DNA of 64,000 bases from an uncultured Paludibacter sp. (GCA_937897985.1 CALCBD010000048.1:1-64000); one strand, 5' to 3'; positions 1-7,913 are shown, counted from the stretch's first letter. Program-made: numbers and translations. The notes: generated by a model from the letters alone, not told the origin.

Positions 1-152
1 AAAATGTATTGGGAGAAGTCGGATTGGTATTTATAAGCTACAATCTGAGCCGGTTTATACAAATAACAGGAGGGATAAATGCCTTCAAAAAGCTAATCGA
101 ACAGATAATGGCTTTGCTTTGGCAGAAAAGGGCTTATTTGAATGCGATATAA
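1..152 (+). CDS. Transposase, C-terminal end (cut by window edge)
   Basis: The frame starting at base 3 is open from the window edge to a TAA at 150-152 and encodes about 49 residues. It contains a stretch reading LGEVGLVFISYNLSRFIQI, which resembles the C-terminal end of DDE transposases of the IS1182/IS4 type, where a (G)xxxxxYNxxR helix is usual. Only the tail is inside the window, so family, terminal repeats and integrity cannot be judged. The hairpin repeat that recurs between the next genes begins about 50 bases downstream. Assignment is from residue pattern only; it could also be a remnant. Confidence 0.55.
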   Translation, partial: NVLGEVGLVFISYNLSRFIQITGGINAFKKLIEQIMALLWQKRAYLNAI

Positions 153-200
153 GCCTTTGGAAAAATTCGATAAGAGATAATTTATTTCAAAAAGGCGTAG

Positions 201-287
201 TATACGAGGCTTATTTGAAGCCTGAAACGATAAAATATAAACCCAAACGAGAAATAAAGAAGTTTTTGCGCAGACTCTCGCTATGGG
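201..287 (+). repeat. 87-bp dispersed repeat, copy 1 (partial)
   Basis: This block recurs nearly unchanged at 1308-1394 and 2400-2486. It opens with a small hairpin (AGGCTT-5 nt-AAGCCT) and is followed by an A-rich segment. Here the upstream hairpin blocks found with the other two copies are missing, because the sequence joins the transposase tail instead. It lies just before the start of the gene at 346. Its translation looks open in one frame, but the same residues recur at each copy, so it is better read as a DNA repeat than a protein. Confidence 0.8.
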
Positions 288-345
288 GCATTTTAAAAAA
301 AAGAAATAGAGTACTGACAAGTGATATTCAAAATCGAAATTTATC

Positions 346-1125
346 ATGAAAGAAGCTGAAGAAAAAAACAAATTAAACTCTTATCACACAGAAAGGAATC
401 GTTTAACTTGTTTGGTAGTAGATGAAATGCTGAAACACCCTTCGACTTTAGAAGAAATGAGAGAGCAAACAAGAAAAATTATGAAAATACAAAACACTTA
501 TCAAATAATTAATGAGGACAAATCAATTAATATTGATGAATATAATTCTATTTTCGCTAGAATCGAAAACTCGGAAACAGAAGAAGAATTAAATAGAATT
601 GCTGCCGAATACGACCTAAATCTAATTGAAAATAAATATCCAAGATTAGGAATGAAAATTTCAGCAGAAGAAATACTCGAGTTAAAAGAAAACAAAGTAT
701 TGACTATTGATGTAGACAATAATCTGACTATAAATCAAGAACGTTTAAATCCTATTGCGAAATTACTTTATGCTCTTGTGTGGAAACAAGGTGATTTGCA
801 AAAATTGAAACAAATTATACAAGGAATAGAGGAAGTTGAAAACCCAGACAAAGACAAAAAAGACGCACTAGTTTTTTATTGTTATGGCAACCATTTGGGC
901 AACCCGAGAAAATTTCCAATAATTGACCAACATGTTGTAAGAGCATTTAATCTATTTAAGTACTCTTCTAATAGTGATTTCGTGAGAAAATCAGACAAAG
1001 TGTATCAAGTAGACAGACAAAATTATCTTCATTGGTACAGTAAGTTTGAGAATAAAAGTTCAGACTTCTTGTATTATTTAGATCGACTTCTATTTGAAAT
1101 TGGAAGGAAAGTGAAACTGAAATAG
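346..1125 (+). CDS. Hypothetical protein, 259 aa
   Basis: No family recognised with certainty. The protein is soluble, charged and has no signal peptide or membrane segment. The N-terminal half is helical with many Glu and Lys. The C-terminal part, residues about 170-255, carries a segment reading FPIIDQHVVRAF followed by a YLHWYSKF segment; this is reminiscent of the VDxHVxR region of helix-hairpin-helix (HhH-GPD) DNA glycosylases, but no helix-hairpin-helix or catalytic Lys/Asp could be placed, so this is only a hint. The gene is a lone reading frame between two copies of the 87-bp repeat, as in a gene cassette. Confidence 0.6.
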   Translation: MKEAEEKNKLNSYHTERNRLTCLVVDEMLKHPSTLEEMREQTRKIMKIQNTYQIINEDKSINIDEYNSIFARIENSETEEELNRIAAEYDLNLIENKYPRLGMKISAEEILELKENKVLTIDVDNNLTINQERLNPIAKLLYALVWKQGDLQKLKQIIQGIEEVENPDKDKKDALVFYCYGNHLGNPRKFPIIDQHVVRAFNLFKYSSNSDFVRKSDKVYQVDRQNYLHWYSKFENKSSDFLYYLDRLLFEIGRKVKLK

Positions 1126-1195
1126 AATTAGGAAGTTTGACAACAAAAAGAAACTGAGAACAAACTAACTGACCAAACACCGAACGCATAATACA

Positions 1196-1394
1196 TAGGC
1201 TTCCTGTGGTCGGAACGACCCAACAAGGAAGCGTTGGTTGAACCGTATTCCCGGAAAGGGATGAGACCTGACAGGTTTACAAAACCTGTCAGGACTGGGA
1301 ATCATAATATACGAGGCTTATTTGAAGCCTGAAATGATAAAATATAAACCCAAACGAGAAATTAAGAAGTTTTTGCGCAGACTCTCGTTATGGG
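1196..1394 (+). repeat. Hairpin-rich intergenic repeat, copy A
   Basis: The gap between the hypothetical gene and the thioredoxin-like gene holds three consecutive inverted repeats. First comes GCTTCCT...AGGAAGC (about 1199-1233). Second is a tight hairpin with arms CCTGACAGGTTT and AACCTGTCAGG (about 1267-1293). Third is AGGCTT/AAGCCT inside the 87-bp unit at 1308-1394. The same order of blocks occurs at 2247-2486, where the arms have changed in a compensating way (TGACAGG becomes TTACAGG with its partner), which suggests that structure matters. The block ends in GTTATGG. Confidence 0.75.
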
Positions 1395-1430
1395 CAATCC
1401 GGGATGTAAAATATTATTAAGTATCGACTG

Positions 1431-1482
1431 CTAACGACTAAAAAAGACGCTATTGAATATCAAAGACTTACGTGGTCGTTAG
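1431..1482. repeat. Inverted repeat resembling a recombination-site core
   Basis: The 8-bp arms CTAACGAC (1431-1438) and GTCGTTAG (1475-1482) are perfect reverse complements separated by 36 bases, ending 22 bases before the thioredoxin-like start codon. Paired CTAAC/GTTAG ends enclosing a spacer are the general layout of integron attC sites. The match to the attC consensus is loose, so this is inference only. Confidence 0.4.
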
Positions 1483-1504
1483 TCAGAATAACAAAAAAAA
1501 TGAT

Positions 1505-2239
1505 ATGAAAATTAGAATCAGTTACCTCACAATTATGACCTTTATTATTTCGACTTCAGTTTTAGGACAAACAAAATATTACAAAACTCCAAACGGCAAA
1601 ATCATAGACTCGACTACCTACTCGAAATTAAAAACAGACAAATTAAAACATTTTAAAGCTTCATTTTTACAAGTAACATTGGAAGATAAATTAAATGAAT
1701 TGTATAGGAGCAATGATAGCATTGTCTATTCTTATGCTTGGAACATTAAAATGAATGGAAATGAAAAAACAGCAACTAAAGTAGTTGGTGTAGAGAAATA
1801 TATTGGGAAAATACTTCCTATTAAAAACCTAACTACAATCGACAACAAATCAATAGGATTAAACAACATGAAAGGTAAACCAACTTTGATAAATTTTTGG
1901 TTTACAACTTGTAACCCTTGCGTTGCTGAAATAGCAGCCTTAAATAAAATAAAGAGTACACTTAAAGATTCTGTAAATTTTATTGCAATAACATATGAGA
2001 AGAAAGACGTAGTCACCAGGTTTTTAAAAAAACATGACTATGATTTTATCCAAGTCATTGATGCACAAAACTTCATAGATGAAATGAATCTAACAAATTA
2101 TCCTTTAAACGTTTTCATAGACAAAGAAGGGAAAGTCGTAAGTATTGAGAAAGGCATTCCGTACGAAATGAAAAAAGATGGAAAAATGAAAATTGGTGAC
2201 GGCAAAGAATTTATAAAAATATTAAGAAAGTTACTGTAG
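1505..2239 (+). CDS. Secreted thioredoxin-like (TlpA/AhpC-type) protein
   Basis: A thioredoxin-fold protein of 244 residues. The N-terminus MKIRISYLTIMTFIISTSVLG is a signal peptide followed by Q, so the protein is exported to the periplasm. A thioredoxin domain spans roughly residues 100-240: the segment PTLINFWFTTCNPC carries the CxxC active site (C-N-P-C), and a cis-proline-type NYPLNVFID segment comes later. Such proteins reduce or exchange disulfides on exported proteins. I chose the ATG at 1505 rather than the GTG at 1472 because the signal peptide starts there. It is a lone gene between repeat blocks. The substrate cannot be told from the sequence. Confidence 0.8.
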   Translation: MKIRISYLTIMTFIISTSVLGQTKYYKTPNGKIIDSTTYSKLKTDKLKHFKASFLQVTLEDKLNELYRSNDSIVYSYAWNIKMNGNEKTATKVVGVEKYIGKILPIKNLTTIDNKSIGLNNMKGKPTLINFWFTTCNPCVAEIAALNKIKSTLKDSVNFIAITYEKKDVVTRFLKKHDYDFIQVIDAQNFIDEMNLTNYPLNVFIDKEGKVVSIEKGIPYEMKKDGKMKIGDGKEFIKILRKLL

Positions 2240-2246
2240 CTAATAC

Positions 2247-2486
2247 TTAAGCTTCCTGTAGTCGGGACGACTCCCGTTTGGGACGGGATCTGCGACGCAG
2301 CAGGGAAGCGTTGTACTGATAGTAATCGACAGAACCCTATTCCAGATTAGGAATAAGACCTTACAGGTTTAAAAAACCTGTAAGGTCTGGGAATCATAAT
2401 ATACGAAGCTTATTTGAAGCCTGAAATGATAAAATATAAACCCAAACGAGAAATAAAGAAGTTTTTGTGCAGACTCGCGTTAGGTG
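2247..2486 (+). repeat. Hairpin-rich intergenic repeat, copy B
   Basis: Second full copy of the hairpin block, filling most of the gap before the DUF4468 gene. It contains GCTTCCT...AGGGAAGC, with an extra inner palindromic insert (cccgtttgggacggg) not present in copy A, then a hairpin with arms GACCTTACAGGTTT and AAACCTGTAAGGTC, then the 87-bp unit at 2400-2486. The block ends in GTTAGGT, which fits the GTTRRRY core consensus of attC sites. The two copies differ mainly in loops and inserts, while the stems are kept. Confidence 0.75.
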
Positions 2487-2543
2487 TAAGTGCAAAAAAA
2501 AAGAAAAAAGACAGAATATTAACTAACAACAAAAAAAATAGAC

Positions 2544-3104
2544 ATGAAAAAAGTAACATTTCTCGGCGTAGTTTTATTAATGACACTGTCATTTAACACT
2601 TATGGTCAAACTGCACTTAATTATTCAGAAGTAATTAAAGTTGACAGTATTTCAAAAGACGAATTATATAACAGAGCCAAAATTTGGTTTGCTATAGCTT
2701 GTAATAGTTCCAAAGACATACTTCAAATGGACAATAAGGAAGAAGGACAGATTATTGGAAAAGCTAAAATGTCATACAACCCAACGATTTTAAATGCAAG
2801 TGGTAGAACCTACGGTATAATTAATTATACTATAAAATTATATTTAAAAGATGGAAGATATAAATATGAAATTACAGATTTTATTCACGTACCAACAGGA
2901 AATAGCTCATATGGAAATTTACCATTTGATTTAATTACAACAGACGTAAATAGTCCAATTCAACATAAAGGCCAATATAAGAGTTGGAACGATAAAGTTT
3001 GGAATGATATTAAAAATCAGATTTCAGATAAAATTACACCTTTAATTGAAAGTTTAAAAAAATCAATGCTAAAAAAAGCTGAAACAAAAAATGAAAATTG
3101 GTAA
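2544..3104 (+). CDS. Secreted DUF4468-type protein
   Basis: A 186-residue protein with a clear signal peptide (MKKVTFLGVVLLMTLSFNTYG then Q). The mature part begins with a VDSISKDELYNRAKIWFA segment and later GQIIGKAKM, the pattern of the DUF4468 / TBP-like-fold family common as single-domain exported proteins in Bacteroidota. The function of the family is unknown. The start codon follows an A-rich leader without a Shine-Dalgarno match, normal for this phylum. A lone gene within the repeat-separated region; codon use is AT-rich like its neighbours. Confidence 0.75.
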   Translation: MKKVTFLGVVLLMTLSFNTYGQTALNYSEVIKVDSISKDELYNRAKIWFAIACNSSKDILQMDNKEEGQIIGKAKMSYNPTILNASGRTYGIINYTIKLYLKDGRYKYEITDFIHVPTGNSSYGNLPFDLITTDVNSPIQHKGQYKSWNDKVWNDIKNQISDKITPLIESLKKSMLKKAETKNENW

Positions 3105-3124
3105 AACAACTAAAAATTGATATT

Positions 3125-3217
3125 ATGAAAGAAGACGACAATCAACAAAATCAACAACAAGACAGAGATAGAGCCTCTGTTGACACAAACCAAATCCAAA
3201 GAAAAAGCGGATACTAA
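3125..3217 (+). CDS. Possible 30-residue microprotein
   Basis: ATG at 3125 to TAA at 3217 encodes a very hydrophilic, Gln/Asp/Arg-rich peptide (starts MKEDDNQQNQQQ). It begins 20 bases after the DUF4468 stop and ends one base before the stop of the opposite-strand membrane protein, so the packing is compatible with a translated downstream gene. No homology recognised; it may be chance. Confidence 0.3.
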   Translation: MKEDDNQQNQQQDRDRASVDTNQIQRKSGY

Positions 3218-3218
3218 C

Positions 3219-3761
3219 CTACGACAAATAGGTAGAAACCGCAAAAACAATTAAAGAAAATACTGGCATAAAAACCAATAAACTAATCGCTGAATCTAAT
3301 CGACTAACTCTTTTTGTGTTGAAATCATAGTTTTCGGCGATTCTCTTATTGTAATTCTTAATTTCAGAATACAGTATATCTGAAAAAAATTGTTCTTTAG
3401 TCGCTCCGTTAGGTATTTCGACATATAGTTTATCTGGAGAGCTACCTAACGGGTGATATTCAAACGACTTTACATTTCTTGCGAGTGAGAGTAAAATTAC
3501 AAACACATAAATTGAAGCTAAAACTGCTGTTGTTACTTTTGGACTAAACACTCCATGAATATCAAGGTTTAGAAACGAGTATGACGATAATGCTGTAAGA
3601 ATCGCTATTGTTACAGATAGTATCGTTACCGTTTTAGTTGTAATATATTCATAAGACTTGTTACTATCTTCGAGTCTTTTTTCGGCTTGATAAAAAACGA
3701 ATTTTAGATGGTCTGTAGAATAATTATCCGGTGAAATTGTAGAAATATTTTTTTGTTCCAT
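3219..3761 (-). CDS. Three-helix membrane protein, hypothetical
   Basis: A protein of 180 residues from the ATG at 3761. Layout: a soluble N-terminal helix (about 35 residues), two membrane segments (TVTILSVTIAILTAL and VTTAVLASIYVFVILLSL regions), a soluble stretch of about 60 residues containing YNKRIAENYDFNTKRVSRLD, then a C-terminal membrane segment. The arrangement recalls small SLATT or Pycsar-type (PycTM) membrane effectors, but no partner cyclase or nucleotidyltransferase is visible, so no defence role is claimed. A -7 promoter box overlaps the ten codons upstream of this ATG, which is why the longer start at 3791 was rejected. It is the only reverse-strand gene in the cassette-like region and carries its own promoter. 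Confidence 0.65.
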   Translation of the reverse strand: MEQKNISTISPDNYSTDHLKFVFYQAEKRLEDSNKSYEYITTKTVTILSVTIAILTALSSYSFLNLDIHGVFSPKVTTAVLASIYVFVILLSLARNVKSFEYHPLGSSPDKLYVEIPNGATKEQFFSDILYSEIKNYNKRIAENYDFNTKRVSRLDSAISLLVFMPVFSLIVFAVSTYLS

Positions 3762-3778
3762 GATGATTTTATTTTTGA

Positions 3779-3786
3779 CAAAATTA
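3779..3786 (-). promoter_or_regulatory. -7 promoter box for the membrane protein
   Basis: On the minus strand the bases read TAATTTTG, an exact TAnnTTTG match to the Bacteroidota -7 element, 17 bases before the chosen ATG at 3761. No clear -33 element was found. Confidence 0.5.
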
Positions 3787-3839
3787 TACATTATATTTTG
3801 AAAGACAAATTAATAAAGAAAAACGATTGACAACAAAGC

Positions 3840-4034
3840 ACCTAACCCCTAACACACGCCTTTAGGCATTGGCTGGCTGACGTGCATTTAGCTCCCGATA
3901 GCTATCGGGATTGCTCCCGCATTAGCTACGCTGACCGTTGGTTCACTTTGTCGCTGTGCGACAGTGAACGCTCCCGCAACCGGAACATGCGGCGTATCAG
4001 TACCGCCAAATGCAAATTGTCTCACTTGTTATGG
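3840..4034 (+). repeat. Structured, recombination-site-like element
   Basis: A 195-bp intergenic block, less AT-rich than its surroundings. It starts with ACCTAAC (fits RYYYAAC) and ends with GTTATGG just before the DUF4844 gene. Inside are a perfect 16-bp palindrome CCCGATAGCTATCGGG (about 3895-3911) and an inverted repeat GTTCACT...AGTGAAC around 3941-3969. A degenerate relative of its left half is found at 45062-45150. The layout is that of a large attC-like site, but this was not tested by folding or covariance. Confidence 0.55.
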
Positions 4035-4061
4035 AGTATTTAAAAAGGAAACGACAGAAGA

Positions 4062-4502
4062 ATGAAACAAACAACTTACATATTTATTGGTTTGACAGTA
4101 TTATTTCTGACTGCTTGTGGACAAAAAAAAATCAAAACGTCAATTCAAACAATGGATAAATTTGAAGAATTCAAAGCCAAAGAAAAATTCGTAGAAGACT
4201 CGACAATTTTTTATCCGGGAATTGCCGATCCCGCTATGAGACCTGTTCTGACAGCGAAGATAAATTTAGCCGCCGACGACTTTAAAACTTTAGCAGAATC
4301 AGGAAAAGCAACAGAAAAGGATTATCAGGAAAAGATTAAAATTGGACTTCAAAGATTCTATGATGTTTATATCAATCTCGACACCGAAGACAGAGAAAGA
4401 GTTTGTCGTTATTTTGAAGAACTCATGGATATTGTTGATCTTGAAAGTTCAAACGGTCTGCTAAACGAATTTAATTATGGATTTGACCCTGCAAAGAAAT
4501 AA
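4062..4502 (+). CDS. DUF4844-type lipoprotein
   Basis: A 146-residue protein with a lipoprotein signal: MKQTTYIFIGLTVLFLTAC gives a lipobox LTAC, so it is anchored in a membrane after lipidation. The mature part is helical and acidic, with a segment DPAMRPVLTAKINLAADDF, matching what I recall of the DUF4844 family of Bacteroidota (function unknown). It sits immediately downstream of the structured element at 3840-4034 and just upstream of the 21-bp minisatellite, as a lone gene. The family call is moderate; the lipoprotein call is firm. Confidence 0.7.
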   Translation: MKQTTYIFIGLTVLFLTACGQKKIKTSIQTMDKFEEFKAKEKFVEDSTIFYPGIADPAMRPVLTAKINLAADDFKTLAESGKATEKDYQEKIKIGLQRFYDVYINLDTEDRERVCRYFEELMDIVDLESSNGLLNEFNYGFDPAKK

Positions 4503-4539
4503 AAATGCAAAACTTTAAATTGAAAGGTTGTGAAGGGTC

Positions 4540-4938
4540 CCCGGAATTATAAAATCGTCGTCCCGAATTGTAAAACAGCGTTCCGCAAATATAAAACAGA
4601 CGTCCCGAATTATAAAACTGTCGTCCCGAAATATCAAACAGCGTTCCGCAACTATAAAACAGACATCCCGAATTATAAAACTGTCATCCCGAAATATCAA
4701 ACAACGTTCCGCAACTATAAAACAGACGTCCCGAATTATAAAACTGTCAACCTGAAATATCAAACAGCGTTCCGCAACTATAAAACAGACATCCCGAATT
4801 ATAAAACTGTCATCCCGAAATATCAAACAACGTTCCGCAACTATAAAACGGACGTCCCGAATTGTAAAACTGTCAACCTGAAATATCAAACAACGTCCTG
4901 CATTTACAGAACTGACACACCAATTTTTCAAACGCTGA
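4540..4938 (+). repeat. 21-bp minisatellite with 63-bp higher-order period
   Basis: Nineteen tandem units of exactly 21 bp fill this stretch. Three unit types alternate: one reading TCCCGAATTATAAAACTGTC, one TCCCGAAATATCAAACARCG and one TCCGCAACTATAAAACAGAC, giving a 63-bp higher-order unit. Because 21 is a multiple of three, reading frames stay open on both strands (a 7-residue repeat on one, a 21-residue repeat on the other). I treat this as DNA, not a gene, since no start signal or signal peptide accompanies either frame and the array runs directly into a terminator. First and last units are the most degenerate. Confidence 0.9.
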
Positions 4939-4970
4939 CCCGGCGCCTTTTGGCCGGGTCTTTTCTATAA
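4937..4970 (+). terminator. Rho-independent terminator
   Basis: Perfect 8-bp stem GACCCGGC / GCCGGGTC (4937-4944, 4953-4960) with an 8-base loop, followed by TTTTCT. It lies directly at the end of the minisatellite and would stop plus-strand transcription from the DUF4844 gene. It also closes the accessory region before the converging helicase gene. Confidence 0.85.
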
Positions 4971-5075
4971 TTATCAAAGAAAATTAAAAATCACGCTGCT
5001 TTGTAGCGGCGGGAGGGTGAACACAGTAGCAAACTGATTTATACCAGTTGATACGGTGTTTATTCGGTACGATAT

Positions 5076-6302
5076 TTAATTGCGGCTTTTTTTTCTGTGA
5101 AACTTTCCTTTACCGGAAGCAAATTTTTTATGTCCGAATTTATGCTTTTCGGGTTCGTACACAGGACTTTCGCCGAGTTCGGGAGGCATTGGGATTTTAT
5201 AAATGTCCTTTTCGAGAAATACTTCTATTTGTCTGAATTTATACTGTTCTTCTTCCGAAACAAATGTAATCGACATACCTTCGGCACTTGCCCGGGCTGT
5301 ACGTCCGATGCGGTGCACATAATCTTCGGCATCGTGAGGTACGTCGTAGTTGATTACCAGCGAAATATCGTCAATATCAATTCCCCGCGCAACAATATCG
5401 GTGGCAACAAGTATATTCACACGGTTATTACGGAATTCATGCATGATCTGGTCGCGTTGCGACTGATCAAGGTCGGAGTGCATTTCGCCAACCGACAAGC
5501 CCATTTGACGAAAGGTTTTGAAAAGTTCCTTTACTTTGAGTTTGGAGCCGGAAAATATAATAACTTTATTCAGCGTCTGACCGGCAAATAAATGGCGGAC
5601 AATCCCCGGTTTCTGGGCCTCATAACAAATGTACGCCGTCTGAATTATACTTTCGGGTGGACGTGAAACTGCAATTTTAACTTCTACCGGGTCGTGAAGA
5701 ATTGTTTTGGCCAGCAACCGGATTTTGGGTGGCATTGTTGCCGAAAACATAATGGTTTGACGGTCTTTGGGAAGCCGGTTAACTACCTGCATAATGTCGT
5801 CGAAAAAACCCATGTCCAGCATTCGGTCGGCTTCGTCGAGAATAAAATACTTTACCTGTGAGAAGTCAATGTCGTATAAGTTAATGTGTGAGAGAAGTCT
5901 TCCGGGAGTTGCAATAACTACATCGGCACCTTTTTGCAAACCACGTCTCTGTACATCCCAGGCCTGAGAGTCATTTCCACCATAAACGGCAACAGATGAG
6001 AATGATGTAAAATACGAAAAACCCTCCATTTGCTGATCAATCTGCTGAGCCAGCTCACGCGTCGGGGCCATAATAATGGCGTTTACCTTGTCTTCGGCAT
6101 GAGGTATAGCCTGTAAATTGTGTAATAACGGCAAAATAAAGGCTGCAGTTTTGCCTGTACCGGTTTGAGCACATGCAATTACATCGCGTTGGTTTAAAAT
6201 TACCGGTATTGTTTGTTCCTGAACCGGAGTCGCTTCAGTAAAATTCATTGCCTGCAATCCGTCGAGAACGGCATCGCATAGGGGGAGTTCATCAAATCTC
6301 AT
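5076..6302 (-). CDS. rhlE: ATP-dependent RNA helicase, DEAD-box (RhlE type)
   Basis: A 408-residue DEAD-box helicase that unwinds RNA duplexes in ribosome assembly or RNA decay. All motifs are present: Q motif with Q28, Walker A AQTGTGKT (residues 45-52), PTRELAQQ, DEAD (about 152-155), SAT, and HRIGRTAR near 330. A short basic tail rich in Lys, Gly and His follows the core, as in RhlE-like proteins, which probably aids RNA binding. The plain core plus basic tail separates it from DbpA (no RNA-binding domain seen). It is preceded by its own -7 box and is transcribed alone. Confidence 0.9.
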   Translation of the reverse strand: MRFDELPLCDAVLDGLQAMNFTEATPVQEQTIPVILNQRDVIACAQTGTGKTAAFILPLLHNLQAIPHAEDKVNAIIMAPTRELAQQIDQQMEGFSYFTSFSSVAVYGGNDSQAWDVQRRGLQKGADVVIATPGRLLSHINLYDIDFSQVKYFILDEADRMLDMGFFDDIMQVVNRLPKDRQTIMFSATMPPKIRLLAKTILHDPVEVKIAVSRPPESIIQTAYICYEAQKPGIVRHLFAGQTLNKVIIFSGSKLKVKELFKTFRQMGLSVGEMHSDLDQSQRDQIMHEFRNNRVNILVATDIVARGIDIDDISLVINYDVPHDAEDYVHRIGRTARASAEGMSITFVSEEEQYKFRQIEVFLEKDIYKIPMPPELGESPVYEPEKHKFGHKKFASGKGKFHRKKSRN

Positions 6303-6323
6303 TTAAAATATATTATTATTCTG

Positions 6324-6331
6324 CAAAGATA
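6324..6331 (-). promoter_or_regulatory. -7 promoter box of the helicase gene
   Basis: Minus strand reads TATCTTTG, an exact TAnnTTTG match, 22 bases upstream of the helicase ATG. No -33 element at the usual distance was found. Confidence 0.5.
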
Positions 6332-6473
6332 CTCATTTAATTGCCAATTATCACCTTAAGGTTATTTTTGTTCGATGTACCGATTAATAAATATTATACA
6401 GTATTTCAGATATTTTTTCAGGTATAAATAAATATCCGGATTGTTTCTGTTTAATTTAAAGTTGTGCTATGTT

Positions 6474-7880
6474 TCACATTTTCAACTTATTAATCTGTGT
6501 GTTCTTTAAGTTGTTAATAATTTTATTGTTTTTCTTTGAAATAGTGTTCACAATGGATGTTAGAAAAGCCTGAGCATTAAAATCATCTTTTTTGGAGCAT
6601 CCGGTGCGAACCACAACTAACTGAAGCGATGGAATAATATAAATGTACTGCCCGTCGTGACCCCGACACATGAACAAATCTTTTGGTACATCAGGATAAT
6701 CTCCTGACAGATTGAGCCAGAAGAAAGAACCATACTGACCTTTCGAACCCTGAGCCGGTTGAGCAGCATAATCTGTCCATCCTGTCGGGAGCAGTTGGTT
6801 TCCGAGCCAGTTTCCTTTGTTCAGATAAAGCAACCCGAACCGTACATAGTCACGCATCGAAGCATAAATATAGGAGGAACCGGCAAAATTGCCCGATGCA
6901 TCGGTTTCAAAAATTGCGCTTCTCATTCCTGTAGGATTGAATAACCCGCGGCGTGGAAATTCAAAGTAAACTGAATCGTCGGATAATTTCCTGCGGATAA
7001 GGTAAGTTACAATATTTGTTGCTCCCGAGTTATAAACCCATTTTGTTCCCGGTGTGGCAATAAGCTTTTTTTTGTAGGTGAATTCAGCCATGTCGGGTGC
7101 TTTGTGAAGCATAATGGTCACATCCGATAAATTGCCATAATCTTCGTTCCATTCAAGTCCTGAATTCATATGCATCAGTTGGTCAATGGTTATTCCGGCT
7201 CTGTCATCATTTTTCCATTCACTTATTCCGGTTGGTTGATGTACATCCATTTTCCCTTTTTTCACCATAATACCAACCAGCGCATGTGTAAAACTTTTGG
7301 CCATCGACCAGCTCAGAAAACGATTTTTTTCCGAAAATCCTTTCCGGTATTTTTCGGCGATCAGTTGATTTTTGTAGGCAATGGCTACAGCAAAAGTGCC
7401 CCTGTTGCCCACCGAATCGTTGAAAGCCCGAATCAGAGCCTGATTTAATTTTATCAAATCTATACCCGAAGGTATGGTATCTGTAAGCTGATCACCTGCA
7501 GGCCATGCTATGGTATCGGGATTAATTTCAGGTAAAGGCGCATTTCTGTACTGACGGTTACGGATCAGATTTTCATCGCCACGAACGAGTGTGCAACCAA
7601 AACCATCGATATAAATTGCCTTTGATTTTGCCCACAGGAAGCGACTGCTAACTTCTTTTTTGCCGTAATCCACCGTGTTTTTTGTGAATTTTATAAATGA
7701 AAAGTTCAAATCCGTTTTTTCCAGACTTTCCTGTGTGCGGTTACCTGCAAAAATTCCGGATGCAAGATTTTTGGCGGCATAACCTGTTATTACGGGTGTG
7801 AGAGAATTGATATAATAAATTCCGCCTAACACTCCCAGTATCAATATTATGCCCAAAGTCCTTAGAATAATCTTTTTCAT
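6474..7880 (-). CDS. Serine hydrolase of the beta-lactamase / class C family
   Basis: A 468-residue protein with an N-terminal membrane anchor or signal (residues about 4-24). The beta-lactamase fold (PF00144 type) has the SxxK nucleophile motif S192-M-A-K195 in SWSMAKS, a YNS motif at Y283, and a late HDG segment (about residue 413) in the place of the KTG box. Family members act as esterases, D-amino-acid peptidases or penicillin-binding hydrolases in the periplasm; the sequence alone does not decide. About 90 residues precede the catalytic domain. It ends in a polar Lys/Asn-rich tail. Transcribed alone; a 190-bp MITE-like element lies just upstream of its start. Confidence 0.85.
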   Translation of the reverse strand: MKKIILRTLGIILILGVLGGIYYINSLTPVITGYAAKNLASGIFAGNRTQESLEKTDLNFSFIKFTKNTVDYGKKEVSSRFLWAKSKAIYIDGFGCTLVRGDENLIRNRQYRNAPLPEINPDTIAWPAGDQLTDTIPSGIDLIKLNQALIRAFNDSVGNRGTFAVAIAYKNQLIAEKYRKGFSEKNRFLSWSMAKSFTHALVGIMVKKGKMDVHQPTGISEWKNDDRAGITIDQLMHMNSGLEWNEDYGNLSDVTIMLHKAPDMAEFTYKKKLIATPGTKWVYNSGATNIVTYLIRRKLSDDSVYFEFPRRGLFNPTGMRSAIFETDASGNFAGSSYIYASMRDYVRFGLLYLNKGNWLGNQLLPTGWTDYAAQPAQGSKGQYGSFFWLNLSGDYPDVPKDLFMCRGHDGQYIYIIPSLQLVVVRTGCSKKDDFNAQAFLTSIVNTISKKNNKIINNLKNTQINKLKM

Positions 7881-7913
7881 AAATGTATGTTTTTTTTGTT
7901 TAGTAGCTGATAA

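Noticed and set aside
119..349. 76-residue frame before the hypothetical gene
   Set aside because: Most of it is the translation of the 87-bp repeat that recurs at two other places, and the start would be TTG inside the transposase tail.
3840..4034. tRNA or other structured RNA gene
   Set aside because: The palindromes do not form a cloverleaf, and a related degenerate copy lies in another intergenic site.
4540..4938. CRISPR array
   Set aside because: Units are contiguous at 21 bp with no unique spacers, and no cas gene is nearby.
4515..4970. Repetitive proteins on both strands of the minisatellite
   Set aside because: Open frames follow from a period of 21 bases; no start signal, signal peptide or family, and one frame runs through the terminator.
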